64,000 bases of DNA from Saccharothrix sp. S26 (GCF_021390395.1 NZ_JAJUWT010000018.1:124001-188000); one strand, 5' to 3'. Positions 20,024 through 29,245 are shown, numbered from the stretch's first letter. Notes: a model not told the origin generated them from the letters alone. Program-made: numbers and translations.

Positions 20024-21100
20024 ATGGAAGCACGGGGGGCACGGCGCGAGCCGACCATGAGGGATGTCGCCGCACTGGCCAAGGTCAGCACGAAGACGGT
20101 GTCGCGGGTGATCAACGATCTGCCCGGGGCAGGCCCCGAGGTCGTCGAGCGGGTCCGTGCCGCCGCACGCGCCCTGGGCTACCGGCCCAACCTCACCGCC
20201 AGCAGCCTGCGCCGCTCCGACCGGCGCAGCGCCACCATCGGCGTGCTGCTGGAGGATCTGTCCAACCCGTTCGACGCCGCCCTGCTGCGCGCTGTCGAGG
20301 ATCTGGCCAGGCAGAACGACGTGCTCGTGCTCGCCGGCAGCAGCGAGGACGACGCCGAGCTCCAGCGCGAACTGCTCACCTCCCTGGCCACCCGCCGCGT
20401 CGACGGCATGGTCGTCATGGCCGCCGGCGGCCACCAAGACGCGCTCCAGCAGGAACGCGAACGCGGCACGCCCATGGTGCTGGTCGACCGCCCACCGACG
20501 TTCGACGGCACCGACAGCGTCACCACTACCAACCGCGACGGCTCGCGCGACGCGGTGCTCCAACTTGCGGGCCTGGGCCACCGCCGCATCGCCTTCCTCG
20601 GCGACCGCAGGACCCTGTGGACCAGTCAGGAGCGCTACAACGGCTACCTGGAAGGACTCGCCCACGCCGGCCTGACCCTGCACGAGGGGCTCGTCCGCAC
20701 TGACCTTCACGGCCCAGACGCCGCGGAGAACGCCACCGAAATCCTGTTCGACCTGGAGGAACCTCCAACCGCGCTGTTCACGGCGCAGAACCTGGTCACC
20801 GTCGGCGCGATGCGCGCCCTGCGCGCCCGCGGCCTGCACCACTCGGTCGCGCTGATCGGCTTCGACGACTTCCCCTTGGCCGACATGCTCGAACCCGGCG
20901 TCACCGTCCTGCGCCAGGACGTCCCCGCCCTCGGCCGCAAAGCCGCCGAACTCGTCTTCGCCCGCATCGCCGGTGACCACTCCCCACCCACTCACGCCGT
21001 CGTCCCCGCCACTCTCATCCGCCGCGGCTCGGGGGAAATCCAGTTCCCGAACGACCGGGACGACTCCCGGGCCGACGTTCTGGCACAACAGTCGCGATGA
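20024..21100 (+). CDS. LacI-family regulator of the FrcBCA-like operon
   Basis: A 358-residue repressor. The HTH and hinge (about residues 12-70) read TMRDVAALAKVSTKTVSRVIND and LGYRPNLTASSLR; the effector domain is of the sugar-binding type (IGVLLEDLSNPFDAALL, DGMVVMAAGG, LVDRPP, LIGFDDFPLADMLEPGVTVLRQD). It is divergent from the binding-protein gene and two operators lie between them. The likely inducer is fructose or a phosphorylated derivative, inferred from neighbours. ATG 20024 was chosen because GGAGCAGGGG precedes it; the frame is open from 19964. Confidence 0.88.
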   Translation: MEARGARREPTMRDVAALAKVSTKTVSRVINDLPGAGPEVVERVRAAARALGYRPNLTASSLRRSDRRSATIGVLLEDLSNPFDAALLRAVEDLARQNDVLVLAGSSEDDAELQRELLTSLATRRVDGMVVMAAGGHQDALQQERERGTPMVLVDRPPTFDGTDSVTTTNRDGSRDAVLQLAGLGHRRIAFLGDRRTLWTSQERYNGYLEGLAHAGLTLHEGLVRTDLHGPDAAENATEILFDLEEPPTALFTAQNLVTVGAMRALRARGLHHSVALIGFDDFPLADMLEPGVTVLRQDVPALGRKAAELVFARIAGDHSPPTHAVVPATLIRRGSGEIQFPNDRDDSRADVLAQQSR

Positions 21101-21140
21101 CGCCGGATCCCAACTGATCATGGCGAAGTGAGCGGGGTTC

Positions 21141-21169
21141 GGCGGAGGGCGGACACGCCGCCCTCCGCC
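21141..21169. terminator. Bidirectional hairpin terminator
   Basis: A 12-bp perfect inverted repeat (GGCGGAGGGCGG / CCGCCCTCCGCC) with a 5-base loop lies between the convergent lacI (+) and levanase (-) genes. Confidence 0.8.
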
Positions 21170-21180
21170 AGTCCGTGCGC

Positions 21181-23157
21181 TCAGTCGCTCAACAGCAGGT
21201 GGTCGATCGCGAGGTGCCCCCATGCGCCGGTGGCCCGGTCGATGACCTGCACTTGGGCGCTCTGCCCGCGCAGGTCGCGGACGTCCCAGTCGACCGGCCT
21301 GAGCACCCCGGTGTCGTTCCCGGTGGCCGTGCGCACCACCTGGCCGTTCACGACCAGGTTGACCGAGGTCTCGCCCGGCGAGCCGTGCGGGTGCCTCCCC
21401 CCGGCGATCAGGAAGTGCAGGTGGTCGCGGTCCAGGGTGAACCTCGGTGAGGTGATCGTGCCGGTGGCCGGGTCGCCTCCGCCGGCGAAGGTGTCCAGCG
21501 CTCCCCTGCCGACCATGCCCGGCAGGTACCCGGTCAACGGTCCGGTGCCGACGAAGCTGCCGGTGGTGGTCCAGCCGGGGTCGAAGGAGGTGCCTTCGAA
21601 CCCCGAGAGCACCTTCGCCGGGCGCTGGGCCAGGTCGCGGAACTCGGTGATCGTCGTGTTGGCGAAGGTGGCGCTGCCGCCGGTGGCGTACAGGTTGATG
21701 CCGGTGTCGGCCGGGTCGGCGAACACCTGGCTGGAGTGCACGTACCGGCCGTCGTCCACGAACACCTCGATCGTGGTCCGATCGACGAGGATCCGCAGGT
21801 GGACCGTCTTCTTCGCCGGATCCCACGGTGCCTGGCTCTCACCCCGCGGCCCGTTGGGGTCAGGTTGCCCGGTCTGCCGCCGGTTCAGGTAGCTGTAGTC
21901 GCGGTAGATCCCGGCATCCGCGTGCCGGGTGCCGTCGGCCGACACCCGCAGTTGCAGCCCCAGGTTCTCGAGCTGGGTCCAGCTGACGTCGGTGTTCAGC
22001 TCGTAGGCCGTGCCGCGGTAGGCCAGCGGCACCACGCCGTTGTCGACCCGGATCGTGCCGAGGTTCCTCACCGAGGTCGCGTGGGAGGCCAGGGCGGGGG
22101 TCGGCTGGGACGCGAGCGCGTAACCGTCCGCGTAGCGCTTCAACCTGACCTGCCGGACGATCGAGTCGGTTCCGTTGAAACCGTCCGATGCGATGGTGGG
22201 CGTGGTGTCGGGGTAGGCCCAGTTGTTCATCCACGCCATCGCGAAACGCCGGTCCAGCGGCGCGGCCGGATCCTCCCAGGTGACGCCGCCGTACCAGTCG
22301 AACCCGTGGTCCAACCACCGCGGCCCGAACGAGTCGGCGCGGAACGAAGTGCCGTCGAAGCTGCCGGTCCAGTACACATAGGTCTCCGGCTTGCCGGCCG
22401 CCCTGCCGTTGGCGCTCATGCCCAACACCCAGCGCGTCGTGCCGTCGTCGGCGCGCATCTGGAACAGGTCCGGGCACTCGAGCAAGCCGTAGCTGCTCGC
22501 GAAGTCGGACCGCCGCGTCCAGTTCTTGAGGTCCGACGACGTGTAGAACCCGATCCGGTCCCCCTCCGTGATAGTGGCGACCCACCGGTTGCGCGCGGCG
22601 TCCCAGATCACCTTCGGGTCGCGGAACACACCCCTGCCGCCGTTCGGGATCACCGGTCTGTCACCGTGCGGCCGGAACGTCCGCCCACCGTCGATCGAGT
22701 ACCACAGGAACTGCGCCTGCGCCCCCGCGGGAGCCTGCGTGACGAGCATGACGACCGCACCGGCACCGAAACCGGCGGTGTTCGCGGTGTCGATCACCGC
22801 GGACCCGGACCACAGGTCGCGGTTGGCGTTGGTGTTCTTCGGCGCGGCGATCCCCTGGTCGGCGAAGGCGACCCCGTCGGAGGTGGTCGCCAGCCGCCAG
22901 GCCGTGCCGATCTGGGTCGGGTAGTCGGCGTTGTAGAGGTAGTAGTAGTGGAACTTGCCGTTGAGGTAGACCGGCCGCTGCGGGTCGTTCTTCCAGCGGT
23001 CGGGCACGGTGAAGTGGTACTGGGCGCGATAGGTGACCGCGGCCGCCTGCGGGGCGGCGGATGCCGGACCCGACAGGCTCCCGGCACTCGATGCCAGCAC
23101 GAGTGCGGCGGCGAGTGCCGTGCGCACCAGGCGGCGTCCGCTCGTCGTTGAGCTCAT
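21181..23157 (-). CDS. Secreted GH32 levanase-like beta-fructosidase with C-terminal beta-sandwich
   Basis: A 658-residue protein. A signal peptide ends near PASA-AP (about residue 35). The GH32 motifs are RWKNDPQ (nucleophile Asp58), FRDPKV (Asp180) and LLECPDLF (Glu227), followed by the GH32 C-terminal sandwich (about 350-510). A further domain (about 515-658) starts LSGFEGTSFDPGWTTTGSFVGTGP and ends GAWGHLAIDHLLL, a jelly-roll module found on levanases and other glycosidases. Start ATG 23157 has GGAGGG upstream. It is the last gene of the LacI/MalEFG-like operon and should release fructose or short fructans outside the cell. Confidence 0.88.
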   Translation of the reverse strand: MSSTTSGRRLVRTALAAALVLASSAGSLSGPASAAPQAAAVTYRAQYHFTVPDRWKNDPQRPVYLNGKFHYYYLYNADYPTQIGTAWRLATTSDGVAFADQGIAAPKNTNANRDLWSGSAVIDTANTAGFGAGAVVMLVTQAPAGAQAQFLWYSIDGGRTFRPHGDRPVIPNGGRGVFRDPKVIWDAARNRWVATITEGDRIGFYTSSDLKNWTRRSDFASSYGLLECPDLFQMRADDGTTRWVLGMSANGRAAGKPETYVYWTGSFDGTSFRADSFGPRWLDHGFDWYGGVTWEDPAAPLDRRFAMAWMNNWAYPDTTPTIASDGFNGTDSIVRQVRLKRYADGYALASQPTPALASHATSVRNLGTIRVDNGVVPLAYRGTAYELNTDVSWTQLENLGLQLRVSADGTRHADAGIYRDYSYLNRRQTGQPDPNGPRGESQAPWDPAKKTVHLRILVDRTTIEVFVDDGRYVHSSQVFADPADTGINLYATGGSATFANTTITEFRDLAQRPAKVLSGFEGTSFDPGWTTTGSFVGTGPLTGYLPGMVGRGALDTFAGGGDPATGTITSPRFTLDRDHLHFLIAGGRHPHGSPGETSVNLVVNGQVVRTATGNDTGVLRPVDWDVRDLRGQSAQVQVIDRATGAWGHLAIDHLLLSD

Positions 23158-23174
23158 CCAACCCTCCGGACCTT

Positions 23175-24131
23175 CTAGGACACGAGAACGCTCAGGCGTT
23201 TGCCGTCCCACGCAACCGGCATGGGATCGCTGATGGTGCCGACGAAGCCCCCTTCCCCTCGGTTGTGGAACGCGATCAACACCCACTGGTCGTCGGACCG
23301 GCGGCGGATCAGGCGTCCGCTGTAGAAGCGGTCGTCGGTGACGGCTTCGGCGGCCGCGACGTCGAACGGACCGAGCAGGCTTTCGGCGGGGGCCGCCCAG
23401 ATGCCGCCGGTCGTGCCGGTCGCCCGGCGGTCGACCGAGGCATGCTCGGCCAGGCAGGAGAACAGCAGCACCGGTCTTCCGTCCACGACCTCGACCTGGA
23501 TCACCTCGAGCTGCCCGAACCCCCGAGGTCCGGGCAGGGTCAGTGCCGGGCGCGGCTCCCAGTGCCGCAGGTCCGCGGAGACCGCGTGGCCGACCACGCC
23601 GCGCTCGAACGGCTCGCCGGACGTGGCACGGGCGGTGACGAGCATGTGCCACCCGTGCCCGTCGGGGTCGGCGAACACCCACGGGTCACGGAACGCCTCG
23701 TCGTGCCAGACGCCGGCGAGCAGCGTCTCGTACCAGCGGGGATCGGCGGCCAGGACCGGGTTGTGCGGCACGCGGTCCCAGGCGAGGAGGTCCTGTGACG
23801 TCGCACAGCCGATGCGCTGCACGTTCTTGCCGTCCGGGGCCCCCGTCGAGCCGGTGTAGAACAGGAACCAGGTCCCATCCGGGTGTCGCACGACCGAACC
23901 GGTCCACGTGGCCAGGTCGTCGAACGCCGGGGCGTCCGCGCGGACCAGCGCGTCCTCGACGCGGGTCCACTTCGTCAGGTCGGTCGAGACCGCGTGACCG
24001 ATCGAGGCGCGGTAGTGGCGGGCGTCGGGATCGCGCAGAGCACGGGAGGCGTAGAGGAAGAACAGGTGGTAGTGCTCGCCGTCGTCGGCGAACCAGAAGT
24101 CCCACACCCAGGAATCGGGCAGCGCGAACAT
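23175..24131 (-). CDS. Cytoplasmic GH32/GH43/GH68-superfamily beta-fructosidase-like enzyme
   Basis: A 318-residue five-bladed-propeller hydrolase without signal peptide. It has WVWDFWFADDGEHYHLFFL (putative nucleophile Asp), WTGSVVRHPDG, QRIGCATSQDLLAW, a DEAFRDPWVF block equivalent to the RDP motif, and GQLEVIQVE, whose Glu may be the acid/base. The GH32-type C-terminal sandwich is missing. It lies between the permease genes and the secreted levanase, so I expect it to cleave imported fructo-oligosaccharides or sucrose-like sugars inside the cell. Exact family (GH32 versus GH43/68) is not settled by eye. Confidence 0.75.
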   Translation of the reverse strand: MFALPDSWVWDFWFADDGEHYHLFFLYASRALRDPDARHYRASIGHAVSTDLTKWTRVEDALVRADAPAFDDLATWTGSVVRHPDGTWFLFYTGSTGAPDGKNVQRIGCATSQDLLAWDRVPHNPVLAADPRWYETLLAGVWHDEAFRDPWVFADPDGHGWHMLVTARATSGEPFERGVVGHAVSADLRHWEPRPALTLPGPRGFGQLEVIQVEVVDGRPVLLFSCLAEHASVDRRATGTTGGIWAAPAESLLGPFDVAAAEAVTDDRFYSGRLIRRRSDDQWVLIAFHNRGEGGFVGTISDPMPVAWDGKRLSVLVS

Positions 24132-24173
24132 GCACAGGCCTTTCGGGGAAGTCGTGCGAGAGGAAGCTGTGCG

Positions 24174-25070
24174 TCAGCCCTTCACGCCGCTCGCGGCGAC
24201 GCTGCTGACGAAAGCGCGTTGGAAGGCGAGGAACACCACCAGGACCGGCAGCGTGATCATCGACGTGTACGCCATGACCTCACCCCAGGCCGTGTTCTCC
24301 TGGAAGAAGTACTGCATGCCGACCATGACCGGCCGAAGGTCCTCGTCCTGCACGACCATGCTCGGCCACAGGTACTGGTTCCACGCGGGCAGGAAGGTCA
24401 GGATCGCGACCGTGGCGAACGCCGGTCCCGACAACGGCACCGCGATCCTGCGGTAGATGGTGAACCAGCCCGCGCCGTCGATCCGCGCCGCCTCGTCGAT
24501 CGCGGTCGGGATGGTCTTGAAGTACTGGGCGAAGAGGAACACGGAGAACCCGTTGGCGATGAACGGGATGATCTGCACCTCGTAGGTGTCCAGCCAGCCG
24601 AAGTCGTAGGCGATCCACCCGTTCTCGAACACCAGCGTCGGCAGCTGCGTGACCCAGTAGACCATCGGCACCGCGATCGTCTCGAACGGCACGATCAACG
24701 TGGCGATGACGACGCCGAGCACCACGCCGCGTCCGGTCCAGCGCATCCGGGAGAGCGCGAATCCCGCCATGGAGTTGACCACGAGCCCGGCGACCACGAC
24801 GACCGTCGTGACGATCACCGAGTTGAGCAGGAAACGGCCCACCGGCACCCGGTCGAACACCCCGGAGTAGTTGTCGACACTGATGTCGCCGACCGGCAGG
24901 AACGCGCGCCAGCCGCCGACGTCGGACAGGATCTGGCCGTCGGGCTTCAGGCTGGAGACGAACATGAACACCAGCGGGAAGAGGAAGAAGACGGCGAGCC
25001 CGGTCATGGCGAGGTAGATCCAGAGCCTTCGGCGGCGGCTCAGCACGCGCTCACCCTTCTGCACTGCCAC
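24174..25070 (-). CDS. Carbohydrate ABC transporter permease, MalG-like
   Basis: A 298-residue membrane protein with about six hydrophobic segments. The binding-protein-dependent transport signature is AARIDGAGWFTIYRRIAVPLSGPAF (about residues 190-215, the EAA loop), and the C-terminus is of CUT1 type (FLAFQRAFVSSVAASGVKG). It begins three bases after the stop of the MalF-like gene. It pairs with that protein to form the channel for a fructo-oligosaccharide importer. Confidence 0.9.
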   Translation of the reverse strand: MAVQKGERVLSRRRRLWIYLAMTGLAVFFLFPLVFMFVSSLKPDGQILSDVGGWRAFLPVGDISVDNYSGVFDRVPVGRFLLNSVIVTTVVVVAGLVVNSMAGFALSRMRWTGRGVVLGVVIATLIVPFETIAVPMVYWVTQLPTLVFENGWIAYDFGWLDTYEVQIIPFIANGFSVFLFAQYFKTIPTAIDEAARIDGAGWFTIYRRIAVPLSGPAFATVAILTFLPAWNQYLWPSMVVQDEDLRPVMVGMQYFFQENTAWGEVMAYTSMITLPVLVVFLAFQRAFVSSVAASGVKG

Positions 25071-25073
25071 GGC

Positions 25074-26027
25074 TCAGTCCTTGTCTCGGGTGAGGAAGCG
25101 CTGGACCAGCGCGACGATGAGCACCAGTACGAAGAACACCAGTGACAGCGCTGATCCGTAGCCGATCTGCTGCTGGCGGTAGCCCATGCGCACGGCGTGG
25201 TAGACCAACGTCGAGGTGGAGTCCACGGGACCGCCCTGGGTCATCACGTCGATCTGCACGAACAGCCCAAGCGCGGCGATCGTGATGGTGATCAGCACGA
25301 ACACCCTGGTCGGGCGCAGACCCGGCCACGTCACGTCGCGGAACTGCCGCCACGTGCCCGCGCCGTCGATCCGCGCGGCCTCGTACAACTCACCGGGGAT
25401 GGTCTGCAGCCCGGACAGCCAGATCAGCATGTGGAAGCCGACCGCCTGCCACACCGACAGCACGATGATCGCGGCGAGGGCGGTGCTCGGGTTGTTCAGC
25501 CACGCGGTGCCCTGCCAGGCGCCGAAGGTGATCGAGTCGAGGAAGGAGTTGATCAGCCCGTCCGGCTGGTACAGGAACTTCCACAGGATCGACACCACGA
25601 CGATCGAGGTCACGACCGGGATGAAGAAGACGACCCGGAACGCGACCGCGCCGCGGATCTTCTGGTTCACCAGGATGGCGAGGACCAAGCCCAGACCAGC
25701 CTGCACCGGAACGACGACGGCGGCGAAGGCGAACGTGTTCAGCAGCGAGCGGAAGAACGTCGGATCGGCCGTGAAGGCCCGGACGAAGTTGTCGAACCCG
25801 GTGAAGCTCGTTGGTTCCGGTGAGATCAACCTGGCGTTGGTGAACGACAGGACGAACCCGAGGACCACCGGGACGATCAGGAACACCAGCAGCAACAGCA
25901 CCGCGGGCGCGGCCATCGCCCAACCGGCGCGGCGTTCGGAACGCAGGTCACCGCGGGTCTTGCGCCGGGAGACCGGTCCCGGGGCCGCGCTCGCGGCGCG
26001 GCGTTCCGGCGAGGAGATCGCCGTCAT
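25074..26027 (-). CDS. Carbohydrate ABC transporter permease, MalF-like
   Basis: A 317-residue membrane protein. After a polar N-terminus come about six membrane segments, with the CUT1 hallmark FHMLIWLSGLQTIPGELYEAARIDGAGTWRQF in the EAA loop (about residues 205-235). I start it at ATG 26027; the frame continues upstream through a hairpin and into the binding-protein gene without support. It is the partner of the MalG-like permease. No ATPase is encoded in the operon. Confidence 0.9.
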   Translation of the reverse strand: MTAISSPERRAASAAPGPVSRRKTRGDLRSERRAGWAMAAPAVLLLLVFLIVPVVLGFVLSFTNARLISPEPTSFTGFDNFVRAFTADPTFFRSLLNTFAFAAVVVPVQAGLGLVLAILVNQKIRGAVAFRVVFFIPVVTSIVVVSILWKFLYQPDGLINSFLDSITFGAWQGTAWLNNPSTALAAIIVLSVWQAVGFHMLIWLSGLQTIPGELYEAARIDGAGTWRQFRDVTWPGLRPTRVFVLITITIAALGLFVQIDVMTQGGPVDSTSTLVYHAVRMGYRQQQIGYGSALSLVFFVLVLIVALVQRFLTRDKD

Positions 26028-26048
26028 GGGAGGTGCCTTCCCTCTCAG

Positions 26049-26074
26049 CCCGCCGGGCGTCGCCGCCCGGCGGG
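26049..26074 (-). terminator. Intercistronic hairpin between binding protein and permease genes
   Basis: An 11-bp perfect inverted repeat, CCCGCCGGGCG / CGCCCGGCGGG, with a 4-base loop. It lies in the 56-base gap after the binding-protein stop. Such hairpins commonly stabilise or partly terminate the upstream message so that the binding protein is made in excess. Confidence 0.65.
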
Positions 26075-26083
26075 AGCGACGAT

Positions 26084-27370
26084 CTAGAAGCCGTAGCCGT
26101 TCTGCGACGCGATGTCGGCGTCGATGGCCCGCACCGCGGCGTCCAACGTCGACTTCACCTCGGCGCCGCTCATGATGTCCTTCGCCGCTTTCTCGAAGGA
26201 CGAGGAGATCACCGGGTAACCGGGGGTCGCCGGTCGGGCCAGGGCGAACTTCTGCGACAGCACGGCGAACTCGCGCAGGTCGGCGTTGTCGCTGAAGTAC
26301 TTCGACGCCTTCGCGGCCGCCGCGGTGCTCGGGATGACAACCTGGCTGTCGGCGAACGCGGTCAGGTACTTGTCCTGGAAGCTGAACTCCAGGTACTCCC
26401 TGGCGCCGTCGACGTTCTTGCAGCCCGCCGAGATGCCCCACTGCCAGGAGCCGCCGCCGATCTTCGGCCCCTTGCCGAAGTCCACCGGGGGCAGGATCAG
26501 CAGGTCGTCACCGACGCTGTCCAACGCCGCCTTGGCGTTCCACACACCGGTGTAGCTCAGGGCCACCGCGTCGTCGATGAAGCGCTGGTTCCCGATGGGT
26601 CCCGCGTTGTCCGCCCAACCTTTCTCGAACGCCTGCTGGAACCAGGTGAAGAACTTCACCGCGTCCGGGCCGTTCAGCGCGCCCTCGGCCGTCTTCATGG
26701 AGGCGCGGTCGACCAGGTCGCCACCCGTGCTCTGCAGCATCGGCGAGTACGCGTAGGACCACCACTCGCCCTTGTCCGCCGCGCCCAGATCCAGGGGCGT
26801 GCGGTAGCCGCTCGCCTTGAGCGTGGCGACGGCCGCGTCGAACTCGTCCAGCGTCCACGGCCGGTCGACGGTGGGGATCCTGATGTTGTTCTTGTCCAGA
26901 ACCGACTTGCGGGCGAAGATCGCCAGCGCGGCTTCCCAGTAGCCCGCCGAGTAGACCGTGGCCTTGTAGCGGCCGACGGTCGTGGGCAGCAAGGAGTTGA
27001 CCAGGTCGTCGGGCAGTCCCAAGGGCTGGAGGTAACCAGCCCAGGCCCAGTTCGGCATCACCGGGCCGTCCATGTCCAGCAGGCACGGCAGCTTCCGCGC
27101 CGCCGCGGCCGTGGTGACCGCTTCGTTGTACGACCCCTGCGGGAAGTCCTCCTGGACGACCTCGTACCGGGTCTGCGAGGCGTTGAAGTCGGAGATGAGC
27201 TGCTCGTACACCGCGATCTCGCCCGGGTTGCCGGCCGAGTGGGTCCACATCGTGATCTCCTCGCGGCCATCGGACGACGAGGAGCCCTGGCCCGCACGAG
27301 TGCATCCGCTCAGCACGAGCACCGCGGACACGCCCACTGCTGCTATGATCGAGAGGGACTTACGCTTCAC
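26084..27370 (-). CDS. Extracellular sugar-binding lipoprotein, MalE-like (CUT1)
   Basis: A 428-residue lipoprotein. The signal ends with the lipobox VLVLSGC (Cys about residue 23). The body shows the type I extracellular solute-binding pattern: EITMWTHSAGNPGEIAVYEQLISDFN, LPCLLDMDGPVMPNWAWAGYLQPL, ALSYTGVWNA and GGGSWQWGISAGCKN. Start GTG 27370 is chosen because the lipoprotein signal begins there; the RBS is only a purine run. It follows the lacI gene by about 110 bases and leads the importer. The probable ligand is a fructo-oligosaccharide, judged from the two GH32-type genes downstream. Confidence 0.85.
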   Translation of the reverse strand: MKRKSLSIIAAVGVSAVLVLSGCTRAGQGSSSSDGREEITMWTHSAGNPGEIAVYEQLISDFNASQTRYEVVQEDFPQGSYNEAVTTAAAARKLPCLLDMDGPVMPNWAWAGYLQPLGLPDDLVNSLLPTTVGRYKATVYSAGYWEAALAIFARKSVLDKNNIRIPTVDRPWTLDEFDAAVATLKASGYRTPLDLGAADKGEWWSYAYSPMLQSTGGDLVDRASMKTAEGALNGPDAVKFFTWFQQAFEKGWADNAGPIGNQRFIDDAVALSYTGVWNAKAALDSVGDDLLILPPVDFGKGPKIGGGSWQWGISAGCKNVDGAREYLEFSFQDKYLTAFADSQVVIPSTAAAAKASKYFSDNADLREFAVLSQKFALARPATPGYPVISSSFEKAAKDIMSGAEVKSTLDAAVRAIDADIASQNGYGF

Positions 27371-27483
27371 CGTACAGTCTCTTTCTCTGCTCTGGAGCGC
27401 GACCGGCCGTCGCCTCCGGGGTTGCCGGCAGCGCCAACTGCCAGGTGAAATGCGGTACTGCGAGTGGTTTCCGCCGTCGGCCG

Positions 27484-28518
27484 TCAGTCGCCAAACTGCG
27501 CCGGCGGCGGGCCCACCGAGGCCCGTCGGATGATCGGGCACGGCATGAGGTGCGGCACCGCCGGGTCCGCCTGCCGAACCCCGAGCGCCACCTCCATCGC
27601 CCACCGCCCCATTTCGTAGTGCGGCAACGCGATCGTCGTCAGCGGAGGGTCGAGCTCCGCCGCGATCAGCTGCTGGTCGTCGTAGCCGACGATCGACAGA
27701 TCGTCGGGAATCGAAAGCTCGCGACGGTGCGCCGCCGCATAGGCGCCCATCGCCATGCGGTCGTTGAAGCAGAACATCGCCGTGGGCCGCCGTTCAGCAG
27801 ACAGGTCCAGCAATCGGCCGGCCGCCTCCCGCCCACCGCCCGCCACGGGTTCCGCGCGGACGTGCAAGGCCGGATCGGGCTCGATCCCGGCCTCCGCCAG
27901 TACTTGGAGGTAGCCCTCGTACCGCAGCCGCGAAGCGACCAGGCCGAACCGCTCCTCCGCGTCCAGGAAAGCGATCCGGCGATGCCCGGCGGCCACCAGC
28001 TCCCGCACCGCGGCCGCCCCACCGGCCCGCTCGTCCGGCACGACCGCCGCCCGGGCACCCGTCGCCGGAGCGCAGTCGAGCAGGACGGCGTCCTCGGGCA
28101 GGCCCGACGGCACCTCGACGACGCGGTGCCACATGCACGCGTAGATGAGGGCGTCGACCTGCTGACCGGTCAAGGCGTGCAGAGCCAGGCGCTCGGCCTC
28201 GACATCACGTTCGGTGTCCACGAGGACCACCAGGTGCCCCTGCTCGCGCGCCACGTCGTTGGCCCCGGCCAGCATCCGCCCGGCGTACGGCGTGCTGGCT
28301 ATGGTGTCGGAGATGAGGCCCACCATGCGGGTCTGCTGCGTCCGCAGGCTGCGGGCCACCGAGTTCGTCCGGTAGCCGACCGCCTCGGCCGCCTCGCGCA
28401 CCCGCTGCTGGGTCTCCGGTGAGATGCGCTTCCCTTTCCCCCCGCTGAGGACCATCGACACCGTCGCCGTGGAGACGCCGGCGCGGGCCGCCACATCGGC
28501 CATCCGAACGCGGACCAT
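27484..28518 (-). CDS. LacI-family regulator heading the fructo-oligosaccharide operon
   Basis: A 344-residue repressor with HTH MADVAARAGVSTATVSMVLSG, hinge VGYRTNSVARSLRTQQT, and a sugar-binding-type effector domain (VGLISDTIASTPYAGRML, FLDAEERFGLVASRLRYEGYLQ, FCFNDRMAMGAYAAAH). It is transcribed in the same direction as the binding-protein, permease and hydrolase genes and is probably the first gene of the unit. A palindromic operator lies about 30 bases upstream of the ATG, so autoregulation is likely. It is not closely similar to the LacI protein at 20024. Confidence 0.88.
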   Translation of the reverse strand: MVRVRMADVAARAGVSTATVSMVLSGGKGKRISPETQQRVREAAEAVGYRTNSVARSLRTQQTRMVGLISDTIASTPYAGRMLAGANDVAREQGHLVVLVDTERDVEAERLALHALTGQQVDALIYACMWHRVVEVPSGLPEDAVLLDCAPATGARAAVVPDERAGGAAAVRELVAAGHRRIAFLDAEERFGLVASRLRYEGYLQVLAEAGIEPDPALHVRAEPVAGGGREAAGRLLDLSAERRPTAMFCFNDRMAMGAYAAAHRRELSIPDDLSIVGYDDQQLIAAELDPPLTTIALPHYEMGRWAMEVALGVRQADPAVPHLMPCPIIRRASVGPPPAQFGD

Positions 28519-28549
28519 CGCGGCACCCCTTCCTGGGTCTCCGGCTCGT

Positions 28550-28561
28550 TTAATCGATTAA
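28550..28561. promoter_or_regulatory. LacI-type operator upstream of lacI-malEFG-like operon
   Basis: TTAATCGATTAA is a perfect 12-bp palindrome with central CG, unusually A+T-rich for this genome. It lies 32 bases before the LacI start codon and is a good candidate autoregulatory site. Confidence 0.65.
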
Positions 28562-29245
28562 CTGGAGGTTAAGCGAGTATGCAGCCGGACCTCTCACCCG
28601 TCAAGGCTCAATGCGGAAGGGAGCGACCCCCACTTCGACGAGGACCGCGTTGCCCGCGGAGGCCGGCAGAACTCCAGCGCGACAACGAGATCTCGAGGTC
28701 TGCGGCGGTTCTGCCCCCGTCAATTCCTCCAGCGCCTCGGGTGGCGGTGATCAACCCGGGCGAGCGAGAGGGCGCCCGGCACGAGGCGACGGTCGTGGCG
28801 AGGACGGTCGCGGACGATGGGCGCCGATACCTTCCCGAGCCGACCACGAGTTCGGTCGGTGCAGGCCGGCGGAGCCGAACCATCCCCACATGGTGCGGAT
28901 CACCGACGTGCACGGACGTGCGCAGACAGAGATTGTTAACGCTCACATACGAACGTTCGCCAGTCCTACCGCCCTTGCCAGGCACGAAAAACCTGCGTTA
29001 TCGTGCCCACCGAACGCTTTGGTGCGCCGGTCCGGCGTCCGACGATAGGCATGCTGCGCCTTACCCACGAGGAGGCGGAGTACGGCTCCGGCCGGGAAAT
29101 CGGAGCCAGAACCGCCTGCTTCGGGATCGTCGGCAGCGATGAACGCACCAAGAACCGTCTCGGGGCAGAACCTCGCCTGCTTCTGCGAGCGCTCCCAGCG
29201 GCATCGCCCCCCTTCGACAGTCAGGCGACCCGCGCAACCCTCGAT
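28562..29245. other. Intergenic region with operator-like sites, no gene seen
   Basis: About 680 bases divergent between the LacI operon and the GH43 gene. No frame matches a family. It contains TGTTAACGCTCACA (28934-28947), similar to the site at 29246-29259, and TGCGAGCGCTCCCA (29184-29197), one base different from the CebR box. Confidence 0.4.

Noticed and set aside
19883..21826. A 647-codon minus-strand frame over the LacI gene
   Set aside because: It is the mirror of the high-G+C third-position pattern of the real plus-strand LacI gene and of the levanase end. It has no family motif and crosses the terminator at 21141-21169.
28710..28730. A stretch resembling the 16S rRNA universal primer site (CCGTCAATTCCT)
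   Set aside because: Only 12 bases match and the surroundings bear no resemblance to 16S rRNA.
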